A stretch of 64,000 nt of DNA from Streptomyces sp. CB02980 (GTDB taxonomy: Bacteria; Actinomycetota; Actinomycetes; Streptomycetales; Streptomycetaceae). Under the pieces are notes generated by a model. It did not search any database, was not told where the DNA came from, and worked only from the letters and a program-made list of their open reading frames with translations. Each line of letters opens with the position of its first letter. Positions within the stretch are counted from its first letter, which is position 1. This document shows positions 1 through 8,356 of this stretch, in pieces. A program made the translations under genes and the position numbers. The stretch covers positions 372,001 through 436,000 of the forward strand of contig NZ_JACSCH020000003.1 of the NCBI RefSeq assembly GCF_014451325.2, written 5' to 3'.

Positions 1-334
1 TCTTGCGGTAGGAGGCGGCGAGTTCGCCGTCGGGGGAGAGGACCAGCGAGGTGTTGTACAGCGCACCGCCCTCCGCCTCGACGAAGGATCCGGCGTGCAG
101 CCAGACCCCGGCGTCGCGCGCGGCGGCGGCCATCGCGCGGTGGGTGGGGCCGTTCAGCGGCTCGGACTCGGCGGCGAAGGACTCGTACGCGAAGGCCCCC
201 ATGGGCCACAGTTCCGGCAGGACGACGAGGTCGGCCCGGCCGGATTCCTCCCGTACGAGACGGGCCACGCGGGCACGTCGGGCGTCGACCGGTTCGTCCG
301 GGTCTACCGCGATCTGGATCAGCGAGGCGCGCAC
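1..334 (-). CDS. Carbon-nitrogen (nitrilase-like) hydrolase, N-terminal part only
   Basis: Reads off the left edge of the window; only the first ~111 residues are present. The N-terminus reads (V)RASLIQIAVDPDEPVDARR, followed by DLVVLPELWPMGAF, which carries the nitrilase-superfamily glutamate (PELW). Further on AGVWLHAGSFVE and ALYNTSLVLSPDGEL match the CN_hydrolase fold, in which a Cys-Glu-Lys triad cleaves amides or nitriles; Lys and Cys lie outside the window. GTG at 332-334 is chosen because family homology begins at once. The gene is divergent from the mycothiol-dependent enzyme at 490. The substrate cannot be told; omega-amidase or other amidases are possible. Confidence 0.8.
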   Translation of the reverse strand, partial: MRASLIQIAVDPDEPVDARRARVARLVREESGRADLVVLPELWPMGAFAYESFAAESEPLNGPTHRAMAAAARDAGVWLHAGSFVEAEGGALYNTSLVLSPDGELAASYRK

Positions 335-489
335 ACTACCACCGTCCTGGCATTCGAGCCGTCAACACCGGCCTACGATCGTCACACGAAAGCACTGCCG
401 GGGTGCCTTCGGGCAGCGTAACTTAGCGTCCGAGCCTCCCACCCAGTCGTGTTTTCAGCCCGCGCACCGAAGAACCGCCGAGGGGTCCC

Positions 490-1317
490 GTGACCGTCCA
501 TCCCAGCCTCCAGAACTACGCCGACGCCTGGACCCACTCCATCGAGGCGATAGCCGAGCTGGTGCAGCCGCTCGTGGAGGGCGAGTGGAACCGGCCCACA
601 CCATGCCCCGGTTGGTCGGTGCGGGACATCGTGTCCCATGTGATCGGCATGGAGACCGAGATGCTCGGCGACCCGCGCCCGATCCACTCCCTGCCGCGCG
701 ATCTCTACCACGTACGCAGTGACTTCGCGCGCTACATGGAGGTCCAGGTCGATGTGCGGAGGCACCACACCGCGCCGGAGATGACCTCGGAGCTCGAGTA
801 CATCCTGATCCGCCGGGCCCGTCAGCTCCGCAACGAGAACCGCTCCCCCGAGCACCTGATCCGCGCTCCGCTCGGCGCCGAGCAGTCCCTGGAACTGGCG
901 TACCGGATGCGCGCCTTCGACGTGTGGGTGCACGAGCAGGACCTGCGGGTCGCGCTCGGCACGCCGGGCAACCTGGACTCGGCGGGCGCTCACGTGACGC
1001 GTGACGTGCTCCTGGAGGCCCTGCCGAAGGTCATCGCGAAGGACGCCGGGGCGCCCGCCTCTTCGGCCGTCGTCATCGACGTCAGCGGCCCGGTGGAGTT
1101 CCTGCGGACGGTACGGGTCGACGCCGAGGGCCGGGGTTCCGTCGACGGCGCGCCCTCGCTGGGCCCCGCGGTGACGCTCGCGACGGACTGGGAGACGTTC
1201 GTGCGTCTCGCCTGCGGCCGGGTGCGGTCGGCCGATGTGGCCGACCGGGTCAAGACGGAGGGCGACGAGGCGCTGGCGCAGGCCATCCTCGACAACTTCG
1301 CGGTGACTCCGCGCTAG
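490..1317 (+). CDS. Maleylpyruvate isomerase family, mycothiol-dependent enzyme
   Basis: 275 residues. The N-terminal half has the DinB-like four-helix mycothiol-binding signature: RPTPCPGWSVRDIVSHVIG at about residues 39-57, with the expected metal-ligand histidine in the SHV segment. The C-terminal part (about residues 185-270, ending in LACGRVRSADVADRVKTEG) looks like the SCP2-type domain common in this family. Such proteins use mycothiol as cofactor for isomerisation, conjugation or detoxification; the actual substrate cannot be read from sequence. ATG follows GAGGGGTCCC. The stop is directly followed by a 15-bp tandem repeat and the convergent MFS gene. Confidence 0.85.
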   Translation: MTVHPSLQNYADAWTHSIEAIAELVQPLVEGEWNRPTPCPGWSVRDIVSHVIGMETEMLGDPRPIHSLPRDLYHVRSDFARYMEVQVDVRRHHTAPEMTSELEYILIRRARQLRNENRSPEHLIRAPLGAEQSLELAYRMRAFDVWVHEQDLRVALGTPGNLDSAGAHVTRDVLLEALPKVIAKDAGAPASSAVVIDVSGPVEFLRTVRVDAEGRGSVDGAPSLGPAVTLATDWETFVRLACGRVRSADVADRVKTEGDEALAQAILDNFAVTPR

Positions 1318-1320
1318 TTC

Positions 1321-1455
1321 ACTGTCCGGCGGTCCACTGTCAGACGGTTCGCTGTCAGACGGTTCGCTGTCAGACGGTTCGCTGTCAGACGGTTCGCTGT
1401 CAGACGGTCCACTGTCAGACGGTCCACTGTCCGGCGGTCCGCTGTCAGACGGTTC
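1321..1455. repeat. 15-bp minisatellite, nine tandem copies
   Basis: Nine head-to-tail 15-bp units, consensus gctgtcagacggttc, fill the space between the stop codons of two convergent genes. Most differences are A/G at position 1, CA/CG at 7-8 and T/C at 14. A partial tenth copy carries the TAG stop of the MFS gene (1457-1459). Unit length is a multiple of three, so open frames run through it, but neither neighbour extends into it. No dyad symmetry like a terminator is evident. Confidence 0.9.
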
Positions 1456-1456
1456 G

Positions 1457-2773
1457 CTAGACGGGGACGTGTACGGCTTCCACCCGGCTGGCGACGAGCC
1501 GCTCCCGTTCCCTGCGGTGGGTACGGGCCTTGAGACGCAGGATCTGTACGACACCCAGCGCCTCCAGGACGAAGACCGACGAGAACGCGATCCGGTAGTT
1601 GTCGCCGGTCGCGTCGAGCAGCACGCCCACGGCGAGCAGCGTCGTCATCGAGGCCACGAAACCACCCATGTTGACGATGCCGGACGCGGTGCCCTGACGC
1701 TCCGGCGGGTTCGCCGGGCGGGCGAAGTCGAAGCCGATCATCGAGGCCGGTCCGCAGGCGCCGAGGACCAGGCAGAGGGTCACGAGCAGCCACATCGGGG
1801 CGTGGTCGCCGGGGTACGCGAGGGTGGTCGCCCACAGCAGGGCGGTCGCGGCGACCGTGCCGAGGGCGAGCGGGGCGCGGGCCGCGTGATGGCGGGCGAT
1901 GATCTGCCCGTACGCGAGGCCGACGACCATGTTCGACAGGACGACCAGCGTGAGCAGGGTCCCCGCGGTCGACCGGGACAGGCCCTGTGCCTCCACCAGG
2001 TACGGCAGTCCCCACAGCAGCAGGAAGACCATCGCGGGGAACTGGGTGGTGAAGTGCACCCACATGCCGAGCCGGGTGCCGGGTTCCCGCCAGGACTCGG
2101 CGATCTGACGGCGTACGAAGGCGGCGCCCGCGTGCGTGGCAGGCTGCGGCTCGTGCCCCTCGGGGTGGTCCTTGAGGAAGAGCAGCAGCAGGACCAGGAC
2201 GACGACGCCGGCGAGGGAGCTGCCGACGAAGGTGGTCGTCCAGCCGAGGCCGTGCAGGGCGCGGGCGATGAAGACGGTGGAGACGAGGTTGCCGGCCATG
2301 CCGAAGAGCGCGGCGACCTGGCCGATGAGCGGGCCCCGGCGGGCCGGGAACCAGCGGCTGCCGAGCCGCAGGACGCTGATGAAGGTCATGGCGTCGCCGC
2401 AGCCGAGCAGCGCCCGGGAGGCGAGCGCGGTGCCGTACGAGGGGGAGAGCGCGAAGCCCAGCTGGCCGAGGGTGAAGAGGACGACGCCGAGGGCGAGGAC
2501 CTTCTTGGTGCCGAGCCGGTCGACCATGAGGCCGACGGGTATCTGCATGCCCGCGTAGACGAGCAGCTGGAGTATGGAGAAGGTGGAGAGCGCGGAGGCG
2601 TTGACGTCGAAGCGGTCGGCGGCGTCGAGTCCGGCGACACCGAGGGACGTACGGAAGATGACGGCGACGAAGTAGACGGCGACGCCGACGCCCCAGACGA
2701 GGGCCGCCCGGCGGCCGCCGGGCGGATCGCCGGGGAGGGTGACGGCGGAGCCGTATCCGTTGCGGTTGCTCAT
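1457..2773 (-). CDS. Major facilitator superfamily transporter
   Basis: 438 residues with about 12 hydrophobic segments beginning at AALVWGVGVAVYFVAVIF (residues ~23-40). The loop after TM2 has GLMVDRLGTKKVLALG, the classic MFS A-motif (G-x3-D-R-x-G-x-(R/K)-(R/K)). An inner-membrane proton-coupled carrier is expected; the substrate is unknown, though the anion/sugar-acid group is plausible. ATG overlaps the stop of the upstream GntR regulator by four bases (ATGA), so the pair is translationally coupled and the regulator probably controls this carrier. The 3' end abuts the 15-bp minisatellite. Confidence 0.88.
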   Translation of the reverse strand: MSNRNGYGSAVTLPGDPPGGRRAALVWGVGVAVYFVAVIFRTSLGVAGLDAADRFDVNASALSTFSILQLLVYAGMQIPVGLMVDRLGTKKVLALGVVLFTLGQLGFALSPSYGTALASRALLGCGDAMTFISVLRLGSRWFPARRGPLIGQVAALFGMAGNLVSTVFIARALHGLGWTTTFVGSSLAGVVVLVLLLLFLKDHPEGHEPQPATHAGAAFVRRQIAESWREPGTRLGMWVHFTTQFPAMVFLLLWGLPYLVEAQGLSRSTAGTLLTLVVLSNMVVGLAYGQIIARHHAARAPLALGTVAATALLWATTLAYPGDHAPMWLLVTLCLVLGACGPASMIGFDFARPANPPERQGTASGIVNMGGFVASMTTLLAVGVLLDATGDNYRIAFSSVFVLEALGVVQILRLKARTHRRERERLVASRVEAVHVPV

Positions 2774-3444
2774 CGGTCCTCGCCCCGGACCAGGACCTTG
2801 ACCCAGCTGAGGTGCTGGCGGACGCAGTGCGCCGCGCCCTCGGCGTCACCGGCTCTTATCCGGTCGAGGATCTCGGCGTGCTCGGTGATGTTCTTGGCGA
2901 CGCGGTCGGGCTGGGACTTCATCACGGCGACGCCCATCCGCAGCTGGCGGTCCCGGAGCTGGTCGTAGAGGCGGGAGAGGATCTGGTTGCCGGCGTGCTG
3001 CACGATCTCGGCGTGGAAGCACCGGTCGGTGACCGCCACCTCGGCGAGGTCCCCGGCCGCCGCCCGCAGCTTCTGCTCCTCCAGGAGTTCCTCCAGCCGC
3101 TCGATGAGCGAGGCGGGCGCGGGCACTGCCCGGCGGACGGCGAACTCCTCCACGAGCAGCCGGGTCTCGACGACGTCGGCGATCTCCTGCGCGGAGACGG
3201 CGAGGACGAGGGCGCCCTTCTTCGGGTAGAGCTTGAGCAGCCCTTCCATCTCCAGCTTGAGCAGCGCCTCACGGACGGGCGTCCGGGACACCCCTACGGC
3301 GAGGGCGAGTTCGCCCTCGGTGAGGAGGGTGCCTCCCTCGTAGCGCCGGTCGAGTACGGCCTGCTTGACGTGCATGTAGACACGGTCGGCTGCGGGGGGC
3401 TGCCTGGTGGGCTGCGGAGCGGGACCGGCTGGCGCTGATGGCAT
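2770..3444 (-). CDS. GntR family (FCD-type) transcriptional regulator
   Basis: 224 residues from ATG at 3442-3444. The winged-helix DNA-binding part occupies residues ~15-75, with VYMHVKQAVLDRRYEGG and LAVGVSRTPVREALLKLE, the hallmark GntR helix-turn-helix. The remaining ~145 residues are alpha-helical with the FCD layout (VETRLLVEEFAVRRA, FHAEIVQHAGN, HAEILDRIRAGD), which normally binds a carboxylate ligand through metal-liganding His residues. Its stop overlaps the MFS start, suggesting regulation of the transporter and autoregulation through the direct repeats just upstream. A longer in-frame start exists at 3474 but would run through those repeats. Confidence 0.88.
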   Translation of the reverse strand: MPSAPAGPAPQPTRQPPAADRVYMHVKQAVLDRRYEGGTLLTEGELALAVGVSRTPVREALLKLEMEGLLKLYPKKGALVLAVSAQEIADVVETRLLVEEFAVRRAVPAPASLIERLEELLEEQKLRAAAGDLAEVAVTDRCFHAEIVQHAGNQILSRLYDQLRDRQLRMGVAVMKSQPDRVAKNITEHAEILDRIRAGDAEGAAHCVRQHLSWVKVLVRGEDR

Positions 3445-3458
3445 GCGCACAGAATAGA

Positions 3459-3479
3459 TACAACAGAGGTGCAACAGAG
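3459..3479 (-). promoter_or_regulatory. Direct repeat upstream of the GntR gene, candidate operator
   Basis: On the coding strand the 10-mer CTCTGTTG(C/T)A occurs twice, spaced 11 bp apart (one helical turn), ending about 15 bp before the ATG. Same-face direct repeats in this position suit an autoregulatory operator. Inference only. Confidence 0.4.
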
Positions 3480-3480
3480 A

Positions 3481-3505
3481 GCCCCGTCCACATCATGGAC
3501 GGGGC
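3481..3505. terminator. Hairpin downstream of the first BCKDH operon
   Basis: A perfect 10-bp stem, gccccgtcca with its complement, closes a 5-nt loop. It lies after the stop of the E2 gene (minus strand, 3540) and before the GntR promoter, so it probably ends the bkd transcript. Confidence 0.65.
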
Positions 3506-3510
3506 CTCAT

Positions 3511-3524
3511 GTTTCACGTGAAAC
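3511..3524. other. parS: parS centromere site (perfect GTTTCACGTGAAAC)
   Basis: The 14-bp palindrome is identical to the core of the Streptomyces parS consensus bound by ParB. Sites cluster around oriC and seed ParB spreading for chromosome segregation. This copy is intergenic, between the bkd terminator hairpin and the E2 stop codon. A second perfect copy is at 22225. Confidence 0.93.
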
Positions 3525-3539
3525 GGGCGAACCCGCGCA

Positions 3540-5009
3540 CTACGCCCAGCTGATCAGCCTCTTCGGCTGCTCCAGGATCGCGGCGACGTCCGCCAGGAAC
3601 TTGGAGCCGAGCTCGCCGTCGACCAGTCGGTGGTCGAAGGAGAGGGCCAGCGTGGTGACCTGACGCGGCTTCACCTTGCCCTTGTGGACCCACGGCTGGA
3701 GCTTGATCGCACCGACCGCGAGGATCGCGGACTCGCCGGGGTTCAGGATGGGCGTACCGGTGTCGACGCCGAAGACGCCGACGTTGGTGATGGTGAAGGT
3801 GCCGCCCTGCATCGCCGCCGGGGTCGTCTTCCCGTCGCGGGCGGTGGAGATCAGCTCGCTCAGCGACGCCGAGAGCTCGGGCAGGGTCTGCGCGTGCGCG
3901 TCCTTGATGTTCGGCACGAGCAGACCGCGCGGGGTGGCCGCGGCGATGCCCAGGTTCACGTAGTGCTTGAGGACGATCTCCTGCGCCGCCTCGTCCCAGG
4001 CCGCGTTGATCTCCGGGTTGCGCCGGACGGCGACCAGGACGGCCTTGGCGATGAGGAGCAGCGGGTTGACCCGCAGGCCCGCCATGTCCGTACCGGACTT
4101 GAGCTCCTCGACCAGCTTCATCGTGCGCGTGATGTCGAAGGTCACGAACTCGGTGACGTGCGGGGCGGTGAAGGCCGAGCCGACCATCGCGGCCGCCGTG
4201 GCCTTCCGTACGCCCTTGACGGGGACACGGGTCTCCCGGGCGTCGGTCGACACGACGGGAGCGGCCTGCACGGCCGCCGGGGCGGCCACGGGCTGGGCGA
4301 CGGGCGTCGGGGCCGGGGCCTCGACGGCCGGCGCGGGCGCCGGAGCGGCCGCCGCGTGGACGTCCTCACGGGTGATGATGCCGTCCGGGCCGGTCGGGGT
4401 GACCGTCGCCAGGTCGACACCGAGGTCCTTCGCGAGCTTCCGGACCGGCGGCTTGGCCAGCGGGCGCCCGGCGCCCGGCCCGTGCCCGTTGAGCTGCTCC
4501 GGTACGGAGACCGGAACGGCGACGGGGACAGCGGCCGGAGCGGCCTGCGCCGGAGCGACGGGAGCGGCCGTGACCGCGCCCGGCGCCGGCTTGCGCGGGC
4601 GCCGCTTGGTGGAGCTGGCGGCCACGCCGTAGCCGACGAGGACCGGCGTGCGGCCCTGCGGCTCGGCCTCCTCCTCGGCGACCGGAGCGACCGGAGCGAC
4701 CACGGCGGGCGCCGCGGCCTGGGCGACCGGAGCGGCCTCGGCGACCGGCGCCTCGGGCGCGGCCCCGCCGCCGACGTTCACCGAGATGATGACCTGGCCG
4801 ACGTCGACCGTGGTCCCCTCGGCGAAGCGCAGCTCGTGGACCGTGCCGTCGAAGGGGATCGGCAGCTCGACCGCGGCCTTGGCCGTCTCGACCTCGCACA
4901 CGATCTGGCCGTCCTCGACCGTGTCACCGGGCTGGACGTACCACTTGAGGATCTCGGCCTCGGTGAGGCCCTCGCCCACATCGGGCATCTTGAATTCGCG
5001 GATCGTCAC
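3540..5009 (-). CDS. bkdC: Branched-chain 2-oxoacid dehydrogenase, E2 acyltransferase (first cluster)
   Basis: 489 residues. Domains in order: lipoyl domain (1-80, lipoyl-lysine K44 in EVETAKAAVE), a long Ala/Pro linker, the peripheral E1/E3-binding domain (~200-240, PPVRKLAKDLGVDLATV), a second linker, and the C-terminal catalytic acyltransferase domain ending in LSFDHRLVDGELGSKFL with the His-x3-Asp active-site motif. It transfers the branched acyl group from E1 to CoA, giving isobutyryl-, isovaleryl- and 2-methylbutyryl-CoA. GTG at 5007-5009 is preferred because GAGGAGAG precedes it and the family starts at TIREFKMPDVGEG; a longer frame to 5063 overlaps the E1beta gene. Last gene of the three-gene operon. 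Pyruvate-type specificity cannot be excluded. Confidence 0.9.
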   Translation of the reverse strand: MTIREFKMPDVGEGLTEAEILKWYVQPGDTVEDGQIVCEVETAKAAVELPIPFDGTVHELRFAEGTTVDVGQVIISVNVGGGAAPEAPVAEAAPVAQAAAPAVVAPVAPVAEEEAEPQGRTPVLVGYGVAASSTKRRPRKPAPGAVTAAPVAPAQAAPAAVPVAVPVSVPEQLNGHGPGAGRPLAKPPVRKLAKDLGVDLATVTPTGPDGIITREDVHAAAAPAPAPAVEAPAPTPVAQPVAAPAAVQAAPVVSTDARETRVPVKGVRKATAAAMVGSAFTAPHVTEFVTFDITRTMKLVEELKSGTDMAGLRVNPLLLIAKAVLVAVRRNPEINAAWDEAAQEIVLKHYVNLGIAAATPRGLLVPNIKDAHAQTLPELSASLSELISTARDGKTTPAAMQGGTFTITNVGVFGVDTGTPILNPGESAILAVGAIKLQPWVHKGKVKPRQVTTLALSFDHRLVDGELGSKFLADVAAILEQPKRLISWA

Positions 5010-5019
5010 GGTGCTCTCC

Positions 5020-6000
5020 TCAGTACGCCAGCGAGCGGTCGACGGCGTCGAGCACGCGATCAAGACCCGGCAGGTACTCCTCCTCCAGGCGCGCCGGCGG
5101 ATACGGCGCGTGATAGCCGCCGACCCGCAGGACGGGGGCCTCCAGGTGGTAGAAGCAGCGCTCGGTGATCCGGGCGGCGATCTCCGCGCCGGCTCCGTAG
5201 AAGACCGGGGCCTCGTGGACCACCACGAGGTGGCGGGTCTTCTCGACGGACCGCTGGATGGCGTCGAAGTCGATCGGGGACATCGAGCGGAGGTCCAGGA
5301 CCTCGACCGACTTGCCCTCCTCCTGGGCGGCCGCGGCGGCCTCCAGGCAGACCTTCACCATCGGGCCGTACGCGGCGAGCGTGACGTCGCTGCCCTCGCG
5401 CGCCACCCGGGCGTCGTGGAGCGCGCCGGGGATGGCCTCGGTGTCGACCTCGCCCTTGTCCCAGTAGCGGCGCTTGGGCTCGAAGAAGATGACCGGGTCG
5501 TCGCTCTGGATGGCCTGCTGGAGCATCCAGTAGGCGTCAGAGGAGTTGGACGGCGAGACGACCTTGAGGCCCGGGACGTGCGCGAAGAGCGCCTCGGGGG
5601 ACTCGGAGTGGTGCTCGACCGCGCCGATGCCGCCGCCGTACGGGATACGGATGACGACGGGCATCTTGACCTTGCCGAGCGCACGGGCGTGCATCTTGGC
5701 GAGCTGCGTGACGATCTGGTCGTACGCGGGGAAGACGAAACCGTCGAACTGGATCTCGACGACCGGGCGGTAGCCGCGCAGGGCCAGACCGATCGCGGTG
5801 CCGACGATGCCGGACTCGGCGAGCGGCGAGTCGATGACCCGGTCCTCGCCGAAGTCCTTCTGCAGACCGTCGGTGACCCGGAAGACACCGCCGAGCTTGC
5901 CGACGTCCTCGCCCATGATGAGGACCTTGGGGTCGGTCTCCAGCGCCTTGCGGAGCGACTCGTTGAGCGCCTTGGCGAGCGGAAGCTTCTGTACAGCCAT
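5020..6000 (-). CDS. bkdB: Branched-chain 2-oxoacid dehydrogenase, E1 beta subunit (first cluster)
   Basis: 326 residues, the normal size for this subunit. The N-terminal transketolase-pyrimidine-binding domain shows LIMGEDVGKLGGVFRVT, IDSPLAESGIVGTAIGLAL and PYGGGIGAVEHHSES; the C-terminal domain has LDLRSMSPID and ITERCFYHLEAPVLRV. Together with E1alpha it forms the thiamine-diphosphate heterotetramer that decarboxylates branched-chain 2-oxo acids. ATG at 5998-6000 lies 2 nt after the E1alpha stop, so the genes are co-translated. An open frame running upstream to 7260 is only a shadow of E1alpha. Confidence 0.92.
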   Translation of the reverse strand: MAVQKLPLAKALNESLRKALETDPKVLIMGEDVGKLGGVFRVTDGLQKDFGEDRVIDSPLAESGIVGTAIGLALRGYRPVVEIQFDGFVFPAYDQIVTQLAKMHARALGKVKMPVVIRIPYGGGIGAVEHHSESPEALFAHVPGLKVVSPSNSSDAYWMLQQAIQSDDPVIFFEPKRRYWDKGEVDTEAIPGALHDARVAREGSDVTLAAYGPMVKVCLEAAAAAQEEGKSVEVLDLRSMSPIDFDAIQRSVEKTRHLVVVHEAPVFYGAGAEIAARITERCFYHLEAPVLRVGGYHAPYPPARLEEEYLPGLDRVLDAVDRSLAY

Positions 6001-6002
6001 GG

Positions 6003-7181
6003 TTACTTGACCTCGCCATCCGCGAAGGACGCCTGGTAGGCGGCGAACTGCGCGCGCTCCTCGTCGACGAGCGAGTGCCCGTCCGCGTACACGTTGTCGA
6101 AGATCGCCATGTCGTCCGGGTCGGGCATGTTGCGCACACCCTCGCGGACGCGCTTGCCGAGCGCCTCGCTCTCGGCCTCCAGGGCCTCGAAGAAGGCCTC
6201 GTCGGCGTTGCCCTCCCGCTCCAGGTACGCCTTGAGGCGCAGGATCGGGTCCTTGGCCTCCCAGGCCTCCCGCTCCTCGTCCCGGCGGTACTTCGTCGGG
6301 TCGTCGGAGGTGGTGTGGGCACCCATGCGGTAGGTGAAGGCCTCGACGAGGGTCGGGCCCTCGCCGCGACGGGCACGCTCCAGGGCGGAGCGGGTGACGG
6401 CGAGACAGGCCAGGACGTCGTTGCCGTCGACCCGGACACCGGGGAAGCCGAAGCCGCGGGCGCGCTGGTAGAGCGGGACGCGGGTCTGCTTCTCGGTGGG
6501 CTCGGAGATCGCCCACTGGTTGTTCTGGCAGAAGAACACGACGGGCGCGTTGTAGACCGCGGAGAAGGTGAACGCCTCGTTGACGTCGCCCTGGCTGGAG
6601 GCGCCGTCGCCGAAGTAGGCGATCACGGCGGAATCCGCGCCGTCCTTGGCGATACCCATCGCATAACCCGTGGCGTGCAGGGTCTGGGAGCCGATGACGA
6701 TCGTGTAGAGGTGGAAATTGTTGCTGTTGGGATCCCAGCCACCGTGGTTCACACCGCGGAACATTCCCAGCAGATTCGTCGGGTCGACGCCACGGACCCA
6801 CGCGACACCGTGTTCGCGGTACGTGGGAAAGACGTAGTCGTCGTCCCGCAGGGCGCGGCCCGAGCCGATCTGGGCGGCCTCCTGGCCGAGCAGCGAGGCC
6901 CACAGGCCCAGCTCGCCCTGACGCTGCAGCGAGGTCGCCTCGGCGTCGAAGCGACGGGTGAGGACCATGTCGCGGTAGAGACCGCGCAGCTCCTCGGCGC
7001 TCAGGTCGATGTCGTAATCGGGGTGCTGGACGCGCTCTCCCTCGGGCGTCAGCAGCTGAACGAGCTCGGGCTCTGCGCCCTGCGCTGCCGGTGCCTTCTT
7101 TGCGCTCGCGGCGCTGGTGGTGCGCTTGGCGCCGCTGCTGCGTCGCGTCGTCTTGCGCGCGGCAGTGCTCTCCACGGTCAC
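6003..7181 (-). CDS. bkdA: Branched-chain 2-oxoacid dehydrogenase, E1 alpha subunit (first cluster)
   Basis: 392 residues. A low-complexity Arg/Lys/Ala N-terminus (~1-38) precedes the thiamine-diphosphate domain. Diagnostic segments are FPTYREHGVAWVRG, the TPP/Mg motif YFGDGASSQGDVNEAF and FFCQNNQWAISEP, then YRMGAHTTSDDPTKYR. Known role: TPP-dependent decarboxylation of 2-oxo acids from Val, Leu and Ile and reductive acylation of E2. GTG at 7179-7181 is preceded by GGAGGAG at good spacing. First gene of the operon; the 337-bp divergent region to the response regulator at 7519 should hold the promoter. Confidence 0.92.
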   Translation of the reverse strand: MTVESTAARKTTRRSSGAKRTTSAASAKKAPAAQGAEPELVQLLTPEGERVQHPDYDIDLSAEELRGLYRDMVLTRRFDAEATSLQRQGELGLWASLLGQEAAQIGSGRALRDDDYVFPTYREHGVAWVRGVDPTNLLGMFRGVNHGGWDPNSNNFHLYTIVIGSQTLHATGYAMGIAKDGADSAVIAYFGDGASSQGDVNEAFTFSAVYNAPVVFFCQNNQWAISEPTEKQTRVPLYQRARGFGFPGVRVDGNDVLACLAVTRSALERARRGEGPTLVEAFTYRMGAHTTSDDPTKYRRDEEREAWEAKDPILRLKAYLEREGNADEAFFEALEAESEALGKRVREGVRNMPDPDDMAIFDNVYADGHSLVDEERAQFAAYQASFADGEVK

Positions 7182-7376
7182 GTGCGTGCTCCTCCGTCGG
7201 TCCGGCCTCCGGGTTCGCCGGTAAGCCAGTGCGGCTCCGCCTTATCCGTACCCTTCGCACGGGGTGGGTGCGACGCGGCCGGAGTCGGGCGTGACAGGTG
7301 CCCCGGCGAGCGCCGTCATAGGCACGTTACCCATACTGCGGCATTCCCGCGAAACCCCACTTGACCTGCGATTTTG

Positions 7377-7390
7377 CTTGGATTTCCAAG
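7377..7390. promoter_or_regulatory. 14-bp palindrome in the bkdA / response-regulator intergenic region
   Basis: The gap 7182-7518 (337 bp, no gene) is AT-richer than its surroundings and holds divergent promoters. CTTGGA-TT-TCCAAG is a perfect inverted repeat inside it, ~190 bp from the bkdA start and ~130 bp from the regulator start. A TTGACC hexamer at 7361-7366 lies just before it. It looks like an operator; the binding protein is unknown. Confidence 0.4.
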
Positions 7391-7518
7391 TAAATCGAGA
7401 AATGGGGACTCGCTGCTGGTCAGCGCATGGACAACGGCCCGACGCCTTCGTCGGAACATCCGGCACGTTATCCCGCGCACCCCGGGCGCGGGAAGAGCCA
7501 ATATGTGAGACTGACAGC

Positions 7519-8178
7519 GTGCGCGAAGAAGGAAAAATCCGGGTATTTCTGCTGGACGACCACGAAGTCGTCCGGCGCGGCGTCCACGAGCTGCTCTCCG
7601 TGGAGGACGACATCGAGGTGGTCGGGGAGGCCGGGACGGCGGCGGACGCGCTGGTCAGGATCCCCGCGACCCGTCCCGACGTCGCCGTGCTCGACGTCCG
7701 GCTGCCGGACGGCAGCGGGGTGGAGGTGTGCCGCGAGATCCGTTCGCAGGACGAGGGCATCAAGTGCCTGATGCTGACCTCGTACGCGGACGACGAGGCG
7801 CTCTTCGACGCGATCATGGCCGGAGCCTCGGGTTATGTCCTCAAGGCCATCCGCGGCAACGAACTCCTGAACGCGGTACGGGACGTGGCGGCCGGCAAGT
7901 CGCTGCTCGACCCGGTGGCGACCGCCCGCGTCCTGGAGCGGCTGCGCGACGGCAACAATCCGAAGGGTGACGACAAGCTCGCCAATCTGACGGATCAGGA
8001 GCGCAGGATCCTGGACCTGATCGGCGAGGGCCTGACCAACCGGGTCATCGGCGAGCGGCTCCACCTCGCGGAGAAGACCATCAAGAACTATGTCTCCAGC
8101 CTGCTGTCGAAGCTGGGCATGGAGCGGCGCTCGCAGGCCGCCGCCTACGTGGCGCGGCTCCAGGCGGAGCGCCACTGA
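7519..8178 (+). CDS. NarL/DevR-type response regulator
   Basis: 219 residues. Receiver domain with acidic pair D13-D14, phospho-acceptor D59 (VAVLDVRLP), switch T87 (LMLTS) and K109 (GYVLKA), so it should be phosphorylatable. The C-terminal LuxR helix-turn-helix (~150-213) reads LTDQERRILDLIGEGLTNRVIGERLHL then KTIKNYVSSLLSKLGMERR, the DevR/DosR type. GTG at 7519 fits the start of the receiver fold. No histidine kinase lies nearby, so it is an orphan here. It is divergent from the first BCKDH operon and may regulate it. Confidence 0.9.
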   Translation: MREEGKIRVFLLDDHEVVRRGVHELLSVEDDIEVVGEAGTAADALVRIPATRPDVAVLDVRLPDGSGVEVCREIRSQDEGIKCLMLTSYADDEALFDAIMAGASGYVLKAIRGNELLNAVRDVAAGKSLLDPVATARVLERLRDGNNPKGDDKLANLTDQERRILDLIGEGLTNRVIGERLHLAEKTIKNYVSSLLSKLGMERRSQAAAYVARLQAERH

Positions 8179-8356
8179 CGCACGGCGGGACCCCGGAGCC
8201 GGCCGTGCGGCGTCGGTGACGCCGGGCAGGCCGGTCGGGCCCCCACCCGTACGGGCCAGAGCGCGGCCGGCCGCCCCGATTCGGGACCTACGTCCCCGTG
8301 AAAGCGGGGCAGGGGCCCCTTTCCCGACACGGTGCCGGTGGCGGAGAGTGGATGCC

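Noticed and set aside
1321..1455. CRISPR-like array
   Set aside because: Units are contiguous 15-mers without unique spacers and no cas genes are present, so it is a minisatellite.
382..1554. Long minus-strand open frame over the mycothiol-enzyme gene and the 15-bp repeats, with PSDSE repeats
   Set aside because: It is antisense to a well-supported gene, has the Arg/Val-rich composition of GC-rich shadow frames, and crosses two gene ends. The Ser/Asp repeats are only the 15-bp minisatellite read in one frame.
5020..7260. 746-codon frame suggesting an E1alpha-E1beta fusion
   Set aside because: Upstream of MAVQKLP the frame has shadow-type composition; the true E1alpha is in another frame with its own start, stop and RBS, ending 2 nt before the E1beta ATG.
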